A stretch of 60,000 nucleotides of DNA from Chrysomallon squamiferum (lineage: Eukaryota > Mollusca > Gastropoda > Neomphalida > Peltospiridae). The notes under the pieces are model-generated. The model was given only the letters and a program-made list of their open reading frames with translations. It did no database searches and was not told where the DNA came from. The DNA is taken from contig CM022671.1 in assembly GCA_012295275.1 (NCBI GenBank), positions 33,263,927-33,323,926 of the forward strand. Direction: 5' to 3'. This document shows positions 13,280-24,300 of the stretch, piece after piece; the stretch's first letter is position 1, and each line of letters opens with the position of its first letter. The position numbers and the translations under genes are program-made.

Positions 13280-13570
13280 ATTCTGTGACAATTCACAACC
13301 AGGACTGAAATGCCACAGGAGAACAAGAGATGTAGAAATGGGATTAGATTACTAACACAAAGGAAGGATCATGCCTTGACCATCATGCATGCTGTGATAT
13401 CAGATGTCTGGATAAGGATCACAATGCCCCATAAACAACCATAAAGCACATCTCCTTTGAAGAAAGTCAATTCTTTACCAATTAGCACAAAACCATTAAT
13501 GGTCACTTAAAGGCTTTTCTCTGGAGTGTGTCATCTGCAACAGGCTGGCAAAGCAAATTAACTTTGATTT
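13280..13570. promoter_or_regulatory. Candidate conserved intronic regulatory element
   Basis: This block has balanced composition and dense motif content in a simple-sequence background. It contains a perfect 10-bp palindrome with a homeodomain core (CCATTAATGG, 13493-13502), a CTTTGAA at 13455-13461, a TCF/LEF-type CTTTGAT at 13562-13568 and CCAATTAG at about 13479. There is no coding similarity. Function is inferred from composition and motifs only. Confidence 0.3.
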
Positions 13571-14924
13571 TATTATTTACTGAAGTTCTTATGTAAGAGA
13601 TAATTTAAAAATTCAAAGAAATAGAAAGATACCATGGTAATTTTAGTGGTATATTTGTTGTATAACTTAAAGTATATTTTATATGAGATACTATAGACTT
13701 ACACATCTGAAGCCCTTTTTGACAGGTTTTCATGTGTACTGTCATAAACTGAAACTGATATCAGCTTTCAGAAATTAATATTTTTAATTTCCTTATCCTT
13801 TACTTCCAGACTTAATAAGTGTAAGACTAGGAGATCATAACATCTCATTATGTTCTTTAATTGTGAGAACATTTGATAAATTTAAATTAAATTTTTTTTT
13901 TTTTTTTTTTTAAGTATTTCTCACACTGAACTTATTATAATTTCAGATGTTTTAAAATGCACTTTGCTATTATGAAATACCAACATGTATACAAAAATAC
14001 CAAAACAACATTTACATGAAGGCCACTGACTGATCACAAAAGAAAAGAGTTGTGTCCATTATAACTAGCTCTATCTTTCTTTGGCGCCATTATCACTTAA
14101 CAGACAATTAGATACCTCCCCTGACAGAAAAGCTGACCAGCAGCAAGCAATTCTGGTGGCTAAGTTCATAACAAGCTGCCAGGTATGTATTCCACTCCTT
14201 TGTAAACAGTATCTGATTTTTATCTTGCCAATTATTTTTTCTATATTTTTCTTTTGTGGTTTTTTAAACTGAACAGTTTTTCTGGGGTTTTTCACACATA
14301 TTGGTAAAAGAATGTGTTAGCAGTTGATTGTTTCTTTCTTGTTTTTTTTTAAACCTGTATATTCCTTCATGCTAAGTGCAACATTACTGAAATGTACTGT
14401 AAAACTATTAGAATAGCTTTTACAGTAGTGTGTGTCCAACAAGCAGACATTATTTCAGTAGTATTAAGATATGCTATTTCTATAAATCGCCAGAATTTAT
14501 TCATATATATGTAATCCATATATTGGCATTTAATAAAAATGTAAATTTGGTCAATTAGAAAAGGATTCCAGACAGTATATGATTTCACTGTTATTAAATA
14601 TTAGATACTGAAAAAGTCTGACTGTCTAGACACCCTGACTAAATTTTGTATGACAACAATATAGATGACATATATAAATTTTTAAAACAAATGTAGACAT
14701 TTATGAATAATTCTTTGATAATATCCCACACATCATTATATTAATTATTACAGGTCAGTTACATTTTATTTGGAATTGACAGGAGACATGCACTGTTACA
14801 TTATGGTCAGTTATAAAAATTTGATAAAAAACAATATTTATTACCTGATACCTCAACATTTTTCTACTGATATTTACTTATATCAGTTAAATATTTTGTA
14901 ATTAAAGCATAAAAATAAAACACA

Positions 14925-15047
14925 CTTCTTTTAAGTAGGCTGTACATTCTGTTTAGCAGTAACAGATCTTTTATACACACTTTTTCTTAGTCAAGAGAAC
15001 CAGTTATGAGCACATATGTGATAGCCCATGGCCCAACAACTAATCAA
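14925..15047 (-). mobile_element. Decayed, internally deleted SINE fragment
   Basis: Read on the + strand, AGCAGTAACAGATCTTTTAT, then ACCAGTTATGAGCAC and GATAGCCCATGGCCCA follow the reverse complement of the molluscan SINE body (agtagcaagggatcttttat, accagt.gtggtgcac, aaatagcccaatgggccca) in the right order. The segment between the first two words is shorter than expected, so it is internally deleted. An A-run of about 29 starts 11 bp further on but is on the wrong side to be this element's tail. Confidence 0.6.
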
Positions 15048-15055
15048 TTCTTCAG

Positions 15056-15057
<2 letters not shown>

Positions 15058-15086
<29 letters not shown>
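15058..15086. repeat. A29 homopolymer
   Basis: An uninterrupted run of about 29 A. It directly abuts unique sequence on the right (TCCTACTTGCACTG). Confidence 0.95.
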
Positions 15087-15089
<3 letters not shown>

Positions 15090-15535
15090 TACTTGCACTG
15101 AAATGTGCTTCCTACAGAGCAAGCAAGGAATGGAATATTAAAAAGAAAGAAAAATAAAATCTATTTTGATTTTTCTTTTACTGAAGGTTCTAAACTCCCT
15201 GAAGAACATACATATATACATATATCTTGACAAGTTCAAAGTGAAAAATGAAAACATCTTCAAACCATTTTGGCAATAATTTGCACATTAGTCACGTTAG
15301 TTGGAAAACACAGTGACAGGCTTGAGAAGAAAAACCAGTGGTTAGACAGTTCTAGCCAACAGAGAGTAATGGTTTTAAAGATCATTTTGAAAAGTGAACA
15401 TACTGCTTGGGCTATAGCCTAACAACTTAAAGAGATGATGCTGTTGTCAGAGATACTCCATCAAACAAGGGTGGCAGTTTGGCCAGATTACAAAAATTAC
15501 CACCCACATACTGAAAATTAATGTTTAAAAAAAAA

Positions 15536-15620
15536 AAAATAATAATAATAATAATAATAATTTTAAATAATTTAAAAAAATAATAATATAAAAAAAAAAT
15601 TATAATTATAATATTTTTTT
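15536..15620. repeat. A/AAT-rich simple repeat
   Basis: An A-run is followed by AAT triplets and degenerate A/T runs. It is simple sequence with no other content. Confidence 0.85.
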
Positions 15621-17447
15621 TAAAATGTTGTTGTTGTTATAACAAAGGAGAAAATGGGGGAATGAACTGACTGATATTAGTTTCCGACAAACTAGAAAAG
15701 ATTATTACATCTATAACTTTTCCTGTGGTATGTTTAGAAAAACAGACAAACAGATGATCTGAATCATCCTGTGCATCACACCACATTGTTTATTTGGTGC
15801 ATGCCATTCAGTTACTTTGCAATATTAGATAAACACTGATTCCATTACCATGCAGCCTGCAGACAACATAGTAAAGTATCAGCACTGACTTAGTCTGAGA
15901 ACTGGCTTACAGAATCTTTTCAGATCCTCATCTCAAACTCACAAAATATAATATTACGATTATCTTCTATTCTGAATATCATACAAATTATACATGAATC
16001 ACCACTTCAATGGTTGTTTTTTTTCTGAGAATTTCAGTCTATATGAAACAAGCTTATATCTTCTGATTTTCAAGTAGTATGGGATATGTAGTCCAGGAAC
16101 ATAGTCACTTGCTTATCTCAGTATTAGTGTTTTAAAGGGTTATTTAGAATAGGATCTTATTGTCTTACATTTCTACAAATGGGTCAAGGAAGGACCTGGT
16201 GTTGGGATTCATTGTAAATGTCAGTCATAAGGGAGAAGTTCTAACTTTTGTACCATTAAGACTTTGGTGCCAATGAAATTAAAAAGTGTATCAAGGAAAT
16301 ATATGTGTATTCATGTATATACCAGTGATGCTTGTTAAAAACTTTTAATACTGCTTTACAGAAATTAAAAATTAAAACATACAATCTATACAACCACAAA
16401 ATCACCAAAGGCAAATGTACAACCGAAAATCTTCTTTACTCACAAATTATGATTAAAACAAGTATCAGTAATAATACTGAACCACCTGTACTCTCTTTCA
16501 CAGCAATCTTTCTATCAATATTTATCAACCGCACACTGAGCTAAGTATATAAATAAAGTCCAATGTTCTGCACAGTTCTTCAATTAGAACAAATTAGCCA
16601 AACCTTTACAAAGTCCTGACACTGACAAGAGCTCAGCAAAGGTAATCATTCTGAATTAAAAGGATTGCAGCAACAACTAGAAAATTACCCTCATTAATAC
16701 CAGTTAAAGAAAAAAACACAATGAGTAATTCTGCCATTTCCAAAGAAACAGTGAGGTGAATTAAAAAAAAAACATCAACAAAAAAAACAAAACAAAAATG
16801 CCCCAAATATCCACAAAGACCAAGCATAAAAATTACCTTGTTTACATAGTAAATCTGGAATGGGATATGTCTTTTAAGTTTCAACTATGAAATATTTTCA
16901 TTTTTATTTGAATTGACAATAAAAAGCTAATTGTTACAGGATCATCAAACAACTTACCTCTACAGACATTTTTCTATTTATAAAGGAAAACTAAAGTGTT
17001 ATTTAAAGTTTTAAAATAATGGCATTTTTATTTTCTGACATCATCACCTTTGTTTCTCATATACACTAAACAGCCAAATGGAGCAAACAAAGATCTGATA
17101 TTTTTAACTTATAACCAGCTTTTGAATTATAATTACCCTTATAAATAGCCAATGACTGCAAAAAATATGTACCAAATCAGTTTATAGAAATTAATTTTTA
17201 TAAATTTTATCATTAAAATTCTTTTACGAATGTTTCACCCAATATACAAGAATGAAAAACTGAACAGCACTTCACAAAAATTTTAAAAAAGTATATAATA
17301 ATGATAATGATAATAATAACAGCAACAACAATAATAAATTAATTAATACATTTTAAAATAATAATAATAAAAAAAATATAAAAAGAGTTTTATAAAATGT
17401 AACAATTAATAATAATTATATAATTGTGTGTGTGTGTAAATGTATAT

Positions 17448-17554
17448 ACTCACATTGTTGATAAACTGGAACTAATATGTATCATTGTATGTATGTATGT
17501 ATATATATATAATATATATATACATATTAGTTCCAGTTTATCAACAATGTGAGT
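17448..17554. repeat. Perfect inverted repeat: 34-bp arms, 39-bp TA-rich loop
   Basis: The left arm (17448-17481) starts ACTCACATTGTTGATAAACT and the right arm (17521-17554) is its exact reverse complement, ending ATCAACAATGTGAGT, 34 of 34 positions. The loop is GTAT/TA simple sequence. The pairing stops abruptly at both outer ends. It could be a short palindromic MITE, a recent microsatellite-mediated inverted duplication or a template-switch product. A transcribed hairpin RNA is possible, since it would lie within the prickle transcript. Confidence 0.95.
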
Positions 17555-17689
17555 AACAGTGATACAAGTTGTTTAAAACCACAGAAGTATAAATAAACTC
17601 ACCATGGAAAATAAAATCTTCTTGTATATATCAGTTAACAAGACAGTTACATTCTCTGCACTTAATAAAAACTTGTTGAACATGCAATT

Positions 17690-18060
17690 TTGCACTCAAT
17701 GGCCCCTAATACTAGACAAACACTGGCTTAACAGTAACCCAATGATTGGCCAATCTGGTGCAAATGACCACCTCTGATTGGTCAGTGTCTGTCAATTGGA
17801 GATTAAATGGCTGTCCACAAGGAGACACACATTGTGACAGTGTGTTTAGATTGATAAGGAAATCTCTGCCACTGTAAAGTATACAGCCACTGAGCCAATC
17901 TTGTCAGCAATCCTGAGTTGGTCAGAGTCTGAGGAATTCACAATACTGTCTCAAACTGCTATCTGATTTGTTTCATGTGACAAATAATCTGGCAGTGTGT
18001 ATATTATAGTACAGCAATTGATCAAACTGCAGTGATAAATAACACAAGAATTATGGAACT
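17690..18060. promoter_or_regulatory. CCAAT-box cluster, candidate intronic enhancer or alternative promoter
   Basis: Six CCAAT/ATTGG pentamers fall in about 160 bp: 17739-17743, 17745-17749 (reverse), 17750-17754, 17777-17781 (reverse), 17795-17799 (reverse) and 17895-17899. The second and third form a perfect 12-bp palindrome, GATTGGCCAATC (17744-17755). NF-Y binds such boxes. The block is free of simple repeats and has no coding frame. Regulatory function is inference. Confidence 0.35.
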
Positions 18061-18789
18061 TCCAGCTTTCTGTGTATTTTACATAGTCTAGACTCACTCT
18101 GATTATGTCTATAAAAGGTGTTATTAGCAAGGACTTGTGACTTTTCTTTTGTGGTATTAATTAATACTCATGAAGTTGTCATGCAAATAATATTTAACTG
18201 TTTTGTGAAGCTTACAGGTCAAGCTGCTGGCTAAATGGATCTAATCACATAGGCTCTGTGATAATAATTAACATATTTATATCTCAAGGGTTCAGACTGG
18301 TCTAGTATCAATACTCAGCAGCTCTGAATGTGGTTACATAAAGGATGAAGAGTACAGGAATTACAGTTATCCAAGAAAAAAGATTGTATATGCTCAAATA
18401 ATATCTAAAATCAGTTTGAATTGGCAGCTAAAAAAACCCTTATAAAGTTAAAAGGCATAGCATGTGAACAATATTTCACACACTTTTCCATTTTAACAAC
18501 ATATCCTGACTAATTTTTGTTTTAAATAATATCCTGGGTAGATTGGAAAAATAAAAAATTGTGGAAAACCATTTTGTAAATTTTCAAGGTTCATCAAATC
18601 ACTTAATCTGCACCCATTAATTTTAAAACCAACCAATGAATGATTTATCTTATCACAAAATACTTATTATCTAATATTTATTTTATTTTTTATTTAATTT
18701 TGAGACTAATAATTAGTCAATGAACTGTAATATTTTATTATGTCATGTTTACTCATTTTTATATACAGATTTTGTTTTAAACATCACCT

Positions 18790-18930
18790 CAAAATTAATT
18801 TTTTATTTTGTTTTTCAGTATTTAATTTATTTGTCTGGGCTACTTTGGTGTCATCACCCCTTAATGAAAAAGTCATAATGTCATATTAATTTTGTCTAAA
18901 CTGATCTCATGTTACAAATGTTTTCTGTTA
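18790..18930. repeat. Diverged direct repeat, copy A
   Basis: The ordered words GGGCTACTTTGGTGTCATCA, CCTTAATGAAAAA, AATGTCAT, TGATCTCAT and ACAAATGTTTTCTG recur in the same order about 355-410 bp further on. This indicates an old local duplication with later insertions. The unit is not recognised. Confidence 0.65.
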
Positions 18931-19144
18931 TAGAATCAAACAATTAATTAATGCATTTCTGATGCATATTTTACCATCTGAACCTTCTATATCACCTGTT
19001 AATGAATATATTTTCTTCAGTTAAAATGAAAATATATTATACCATTTGTGACTGTAACTTCATGAAAACTTTTTCTCTTTTGACAAATACAGATTGGGAT
19101 AGCTATTTTAGATGTCAGAATATCATAATCTGTTCATCTAAAAT

Positions 19145-19350
19145 GTTGTTCTTCTTTTTACTCAAATATGTATTTAGTTTTGCCTTTTGGGCCATATCAG
19201 TGTCATCAACCCTTAATGAAAAACAAGCAATGTCATTTTCACTGACATTTACTTTTTATTGTTTCACACAAAACATTAAGTCTGTTTCGCTAATTGATCT
19301 CATTTATTTTATCCCATTATCTTATTATTTTACAAGTGTTTTCTGCCACC
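19145..19350. repeat. Diverged direct repeat, copy B
   Basis: It matches copy A at GGGCCATATCAGTGTCATCA, CCTTAATGAAAAA, CAATGTCAT, TGATCTCAT and ACAAGTGTTTTCTG, with extra bases between the later words. It sits inside a 170-codon open frame (19002-19514) that I judge to be chance. Confidence 0.65.
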
Positions 19351-20269
19351 AGATATGCTTGGCCAATGAATATTCATGTCAAACAACCTTTTACAAAACA
19401 AAAAAACCCCACACATTAAAACAGTTTAGGAATTTGTTATGGTTTTACTGTTTAAAACAAAAATTAATGAAGCTCTGTTTATCCCATTATAATGCCTTGT
19501 CAGTTTGGAATTAATGGAAACAACTAGAAATAAACAAAGTTGTCTCAGTTTTAGTGTTCATTTTACTTTCACAAAATCTTTACTATTATTATTATTATTA
19601 TTATTAACTATAAATAATAATAAAAATAAAAGCATTCCTAATTTCAGTTAAGGAGACAAGTTTACTATCAAGTAATTTAAATAACTGTAGTGAGTTATGA
19701 TCACTTGCAAATGGTTTGGAACAAAATTAACAAATAACAGGAAGTAATACTTATCTGGCATATGCTACTTACATTATTATTATTAGACTCACAGAAGTTC
19801 ATAAATTCATGTGTGAAGACAAAAGCCTGAACTATTTATATTATCAAACTTTTGTTTAAAGATTTTACTTGATTCTGACTATACTTCACTGACTATAATG
19901 TGAAACCATAAAACAGGTTTTGCTATCAAATAGTCAAAGTAATGTTTATGGTTAAAGAAAGAAAGAAAAAACAAAACAATGCACTAAAATATGTTTCATC
20001 CACTAAAAAGAGAAAACTCAAAGCCTGTCACCATTTATGACAAAATATGATTTAACCAACAAATGTAATAAAAAATGTCAAAAAAAAAAAAAAAAAGAGA
20101 AGAAAATATTAATAATAAAAAATGAATAAATAAAATAATAAAATAAATACCAAAATATGGAATAAAAAAATAAAAAAATAAAAAACCATCAGAATATGCT
20201 CTGAATCATACTCCTGACAAAAACCCGTGGAGAAAACTCAAAAGATACAAAAGTCTAGTCACCATCTAT

Positions 20270-20580
20270 AAATGAGCATAGTGCATCATTAATTGGCTGC
20301 ATACAGTGCCAACATGCAGCCTTCTTATCGGGTGCCATAAAAGCTGCAAATATTAGCATATAAAATCTGCAAATTAACTGGGCTTTCAAGTTAAAGATTA
20401 CCATCCTGCCTTCTGCTCACATAAAGCAATGACTAATTTGACTCCATATATCATTCAGCCAGCCGTATCTGACCTAACTGAATGCAGAGTGGACAGTGTC
20501 ATGAATATGCAACACAGCTTCAAATGCACTACACATGCAATGAATATTTTCTCATTCAGATTTTATGCCATGATAATAAT
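20270..20580. promoter_or_regulatory. Candidate conserved intronic regulatory element with short hairpin
   Basis: This is a high-complexity block. It includes a perfect 8-bp stem, GGCTGCAT (20295-20302) pairing with ATGCAGCC (20314-20321) across 11 bp, plus CATTAATTGG and several POU/homeodomain-like words (AATATGCAA, CATGCAATGAATA). There are no simple repeats and no coding frame. Together with the next block it is the longest such island in the window. Confidence 0.35.
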
Positions 20581-20690
20581 AAAAAAAGTTTAAGAGGAAA
20601 CCTCTTCATCTATGTTTGAAACTGTCAAACTTTTGGAGAAAATTATGGGACTGATTTTTATTATTTTTTCCTTTTACTTGCCCAATGTTA

Positions 20691-20721
20691 AAAAAAAAAA
20701 AAAAAAAAAAGTTTTTTTTTT
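20691..20721. repeat. A-run followed by T-run
   Basis: About 20 A followed by G and a run of T. It can fold on itself but is plain homopolymer sequence. Confidence 0.9.
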
Positions 20722-20739
20722 GAAGAGCAGCGATTTTCC

Positions 20740-21330
20740 CCCATGAGAGATTTGTCCTTAAAAGTGGCAGCTACCATATTATGATGCATTACTCATGTTA
20801 CAAATGACCCCTCTCAAGTTTTGGGCCAGCATTTCTGGTTTCTCTGCAAACAGCATGTTAAAGATGATGATCGCTGTGCAAGCAGTGGGAGTTTTCAAAC
20901 AACAGTATTTCCAATTGTTCTTGCACAATTACTCGTAAATGTAATTAAAACATTTCACAGACGAGCAATCAAGGCTTGGTGATTCATCGTCAGTGTCAGT
21001 TATTCCAACATGAAGAATGTGTATTTGTAAAAAAAAAAATACCTCCACAATCAGCTAGCTGTAATTACCCCACTGAAGTGATCAAAATCCTCCACTTGGA
21101 ACAGAGCACACAAGCATTTTTCTCTTAGCTGGGCATTTTTCAAGATAATTTCCAATTGATGCATTCAGTTAATTCTGAAGCCAGTTTGAAAAAATGGATA
21201 CTCCTAATTAATTTTGTCAATGATTGGATGACATGGGTCAAACAGAACACTTTTTGAGTTCAAACCAGCCACACAATGACATGGTTTTGTGGTTATGTTA
21301 ACCAGCACAAACAATTAAATTATTTTACAA
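20740..21330. promoter_or_regulatory. Candidate conserved intronic regulatory element (second half of island)
   Basis: About 590 bp with almost no low-complexity sequence apart from one A11 run at about 21030. It has repeated homeodomain-type cores (GTAATTAAAAC, GCTGTAATTACC, CCTAATTAATTT, CAGTTAATTC, CCAATTGATGC). No frame is coding. The size and density are typical of developmental enhancers, but conservation has not been tested. Confidence 0.35.
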
Positions 21331-24300
21331 GCCCAATTTTTTTAAACTTACTTAAAAGAGACTAACCATTAGTACCTCAAACGACAGAAATTTGATAATT
21401 AAATTAATTGAAGATTTCAATTCACATTTTATCTCTCAAGATAATTAGGATAATTTTTTCTTCATTATATATTTGTATTATTATAATTTTAAACTGACAT
21501 TACTATTTAGTACTTAATTTTTAAACTCAGTATATCTAAGTTATTTCAAGTACAGTTAATACAATATTTTCTGAATTAATAAATCTCATTTAAGTACCAT
21601 GATCATTCTAACAAAACTATATTAACATGCTATAAGCCCAGTAGTAAAATTTAGTACACTTGATAGAACATCTATATTTACTGGGACATAACTGAAAAAA
21701 AGTATGACAATTTATGAATTCCATCCCAGTCAGACTTGGTGATAATATAAAAATTAAAAAAGACAATGGATTTTGGATATCAAAATGAAATATATTTACA
21801 TTTTTTAATTTTTTAATATTGTTTTTGTCATAAAATCTTTATAGTAAAACTTTTAAAATATATCACTAAATTTTCAAAACATGTTATCAACAATTTGTAA
21901 TTTACAGAATTGAAAGAAAACATTAAATATATGCCTCTTGCACACAGCTATGGTCTCATAAAGCTGAGTTATGTACAAGTCAAAGGAGACTGACAAAAGC
22001 TTCCATACCCACAGAAGCCCTTAAGCCAATGACATAAATTGTCACAAGAGTGTTGTTGGACTAAGTCATTACAGCATAGAGACAGATTTACATGCCTCTA
22101 ACCTGTGAGGTAATTGAATAATCAAAATAAACTGTTTACAACCACTCATATATCATCTCCTTGTATTGGACAGTCCAGTACAGTTGTTCCTATGCACACT
22201 TTAGTTTACAACCCTATTTTTTTTATTTTTCAGGTTTACTTTCACTGTTTCAGTATATTCTACATAAAAAGATTTTATTTTAATATTTTAATATTATCCT
22301 TTAATTATGTTTTTACTTCTTTTTTCTTCTTCGTCGTCTTCTCTTTTTATTTAAAGATGTGTCTTTACATAGACTTTTTCATTCATATAAATATTATACA
22401 GTTTTGTTTCATTTACCTTGTGTAGTTACTGGCAGAACACATTTATCAATTTTATCTTTTGATTTTTTTTCATTCTTTTTCCTGTTGGGTACAGATACAG
22501 ATGTTTGCCAATACCAGTATAATGAAACTTATTAACAGACAGAAGAATTTTTTTTTTTTAAATGTATGGTATACATAATCAAACATTTCTAACTAAAACT
22601 AAAGCTATGTTTGGTCATGTTTGCAAACAAAATTTTCATAAAGTAAAAGTAAACCAGGGCTGGAACACTTATTTTGTTTCTTCTAAGTATGTCCAATGAG
22701 TCAAAAATGATAAGTGCCAGGTATCTGTTAACTGCTGTCTAAAGATGGAACTAGGTTGCTATTGCAAATAGTCAGGTATACCAATCTATCTATGCCAAAC
22801 CTTCCTAGATTTAGACATGAATAAAACTTGGGTGAAAATAGATAGAACACTCAATTGTTTCTAACCAGAAAGATTTCTTATGCACATAGAATGTACAGAA
22901 ATGTGAAAAAATATACATATCAGTTACATTCTTTGAATTACAAACACTGCTGATACTGCAGCATAGAAAAGCCTTATGTAAAAATCATCTGTTTTGTGAC
23001 TGTTCATTAAAAACTTTTCTAAATTCTGAAATTCTTAAGATAAATAACCCAAGTTCTAAGACCATTTACTATTACTGATTATGACAGATGTTTGCCATTT
23101 ATTATTTTATTTTTAAATGTATCTTAAATGTAAAAGGCATCAAATGGTAGAAAACTCTTTCCTTTTTTTTGTCTACAGAAGCATTATAAACATATTTAAT
23201 AAAGCAAAAGCTGTATTATTTAATGAAGTGGAGTTGTAACAAATAATATATTAAGAATTCTGTTTCTGGAAAAAACCCCACAATAAGCTAGCAAGCATTA
23301 ATTAAGTGGTATAAACACTATCATAAAACAATGTTTCAAGTTATGTAACTTAGCAAGATCAGTGCAATTACTTTTGATGCCCAGTTCAGGTTGAAGAAAC
23401 AATAACACATGACTGATTGTTAGAAAACATATGTTCTTGTTATCCACTCAACAAAAGTTGACTTTTTAATTAATTTTTAACAGGAAACACAATTTCAGTA
23501 AAAGATACATTAATAAGTGTATTTTGATCAGGCTGTTTATCAGGGCTGAAAGGAATTTGTTTAATGTCATAGTTAAATTATTCCCAGACAGAAGCAATGT
23601 AATTACCAGAATGAAAATATTAGAAAAAAAAAAAGGAAACAGTATATGAACTGTGCATGAAAAAAATCAACACAAAAGCAATGATTAATAGAAAACTGAT
23701 GACAAATTTAAGAATGTAAAATAATAAGACCAATCACTGTTGATCTTATTAACAGTTTTGCTGTAAATGAATATTGTCACATAGTGTCTTGAAAACAACG
23801 TGCATGTCAAATGAAAACATAAGCCAGGGAAAAAAAGAAAAAAAAAGAAATGGTGGAAAAATTATTGGCATAAACAGTATGAGAATATTATTATGTCATG
23901 TCTTAAAATATGTCATGCAATATATCAAGTTAATTGCTGGCAGTTTTTACATGAACAGAATAGTATATGATGTAGTCATAGTATACCAATGTAGTCACAG
24001 TTTAAAGATCAAACGTATGTGTAGGTATTATCCTTTTTATGTTTGAATTACATAAAATTTTGTCTCTGCTCTGCTGCATTTTATGTCTCTAAATATACCT
24101 CTGCACTTGTCTCGCCTTCATATCTATTTGGACTGAGACTAAACTGTGTGTATACACATAAAACAGTCAGGCTACATCCCATTCCAGCTAGTACTCAATC
24201 AAATTATATGTTATCATGTTTAACAAATAACAAACACACCAGAATCTTTGCTCCTAAATGGCAACAATTGTTGGGTTTTGGCTCCACTATTAATAATAAT

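Noticed and set aside
15058-15086. A29 run as poly(A) tail of the adjacent SINE fragment
   Set aside because: The SINE fragment is on the minus strand with its head side facing this run, so the A-run cannot be its tail.
16076-16220. Possible + strand SINE head (GGGATATGTAGTCCAGGAAC)
   Set aside because: Only one word resembles the SINE head (ggacgtagcccagtgg); no B box or body follows.
19002-19514. 170-codon + strand open frame, the longest outside microsatellites
   Set aside because: Composition is Phe/Ser/Leu-rich as expected from T-rich DNA, it spans a diverged repeat whose other copy is not open, and no domain or splice context is visible.
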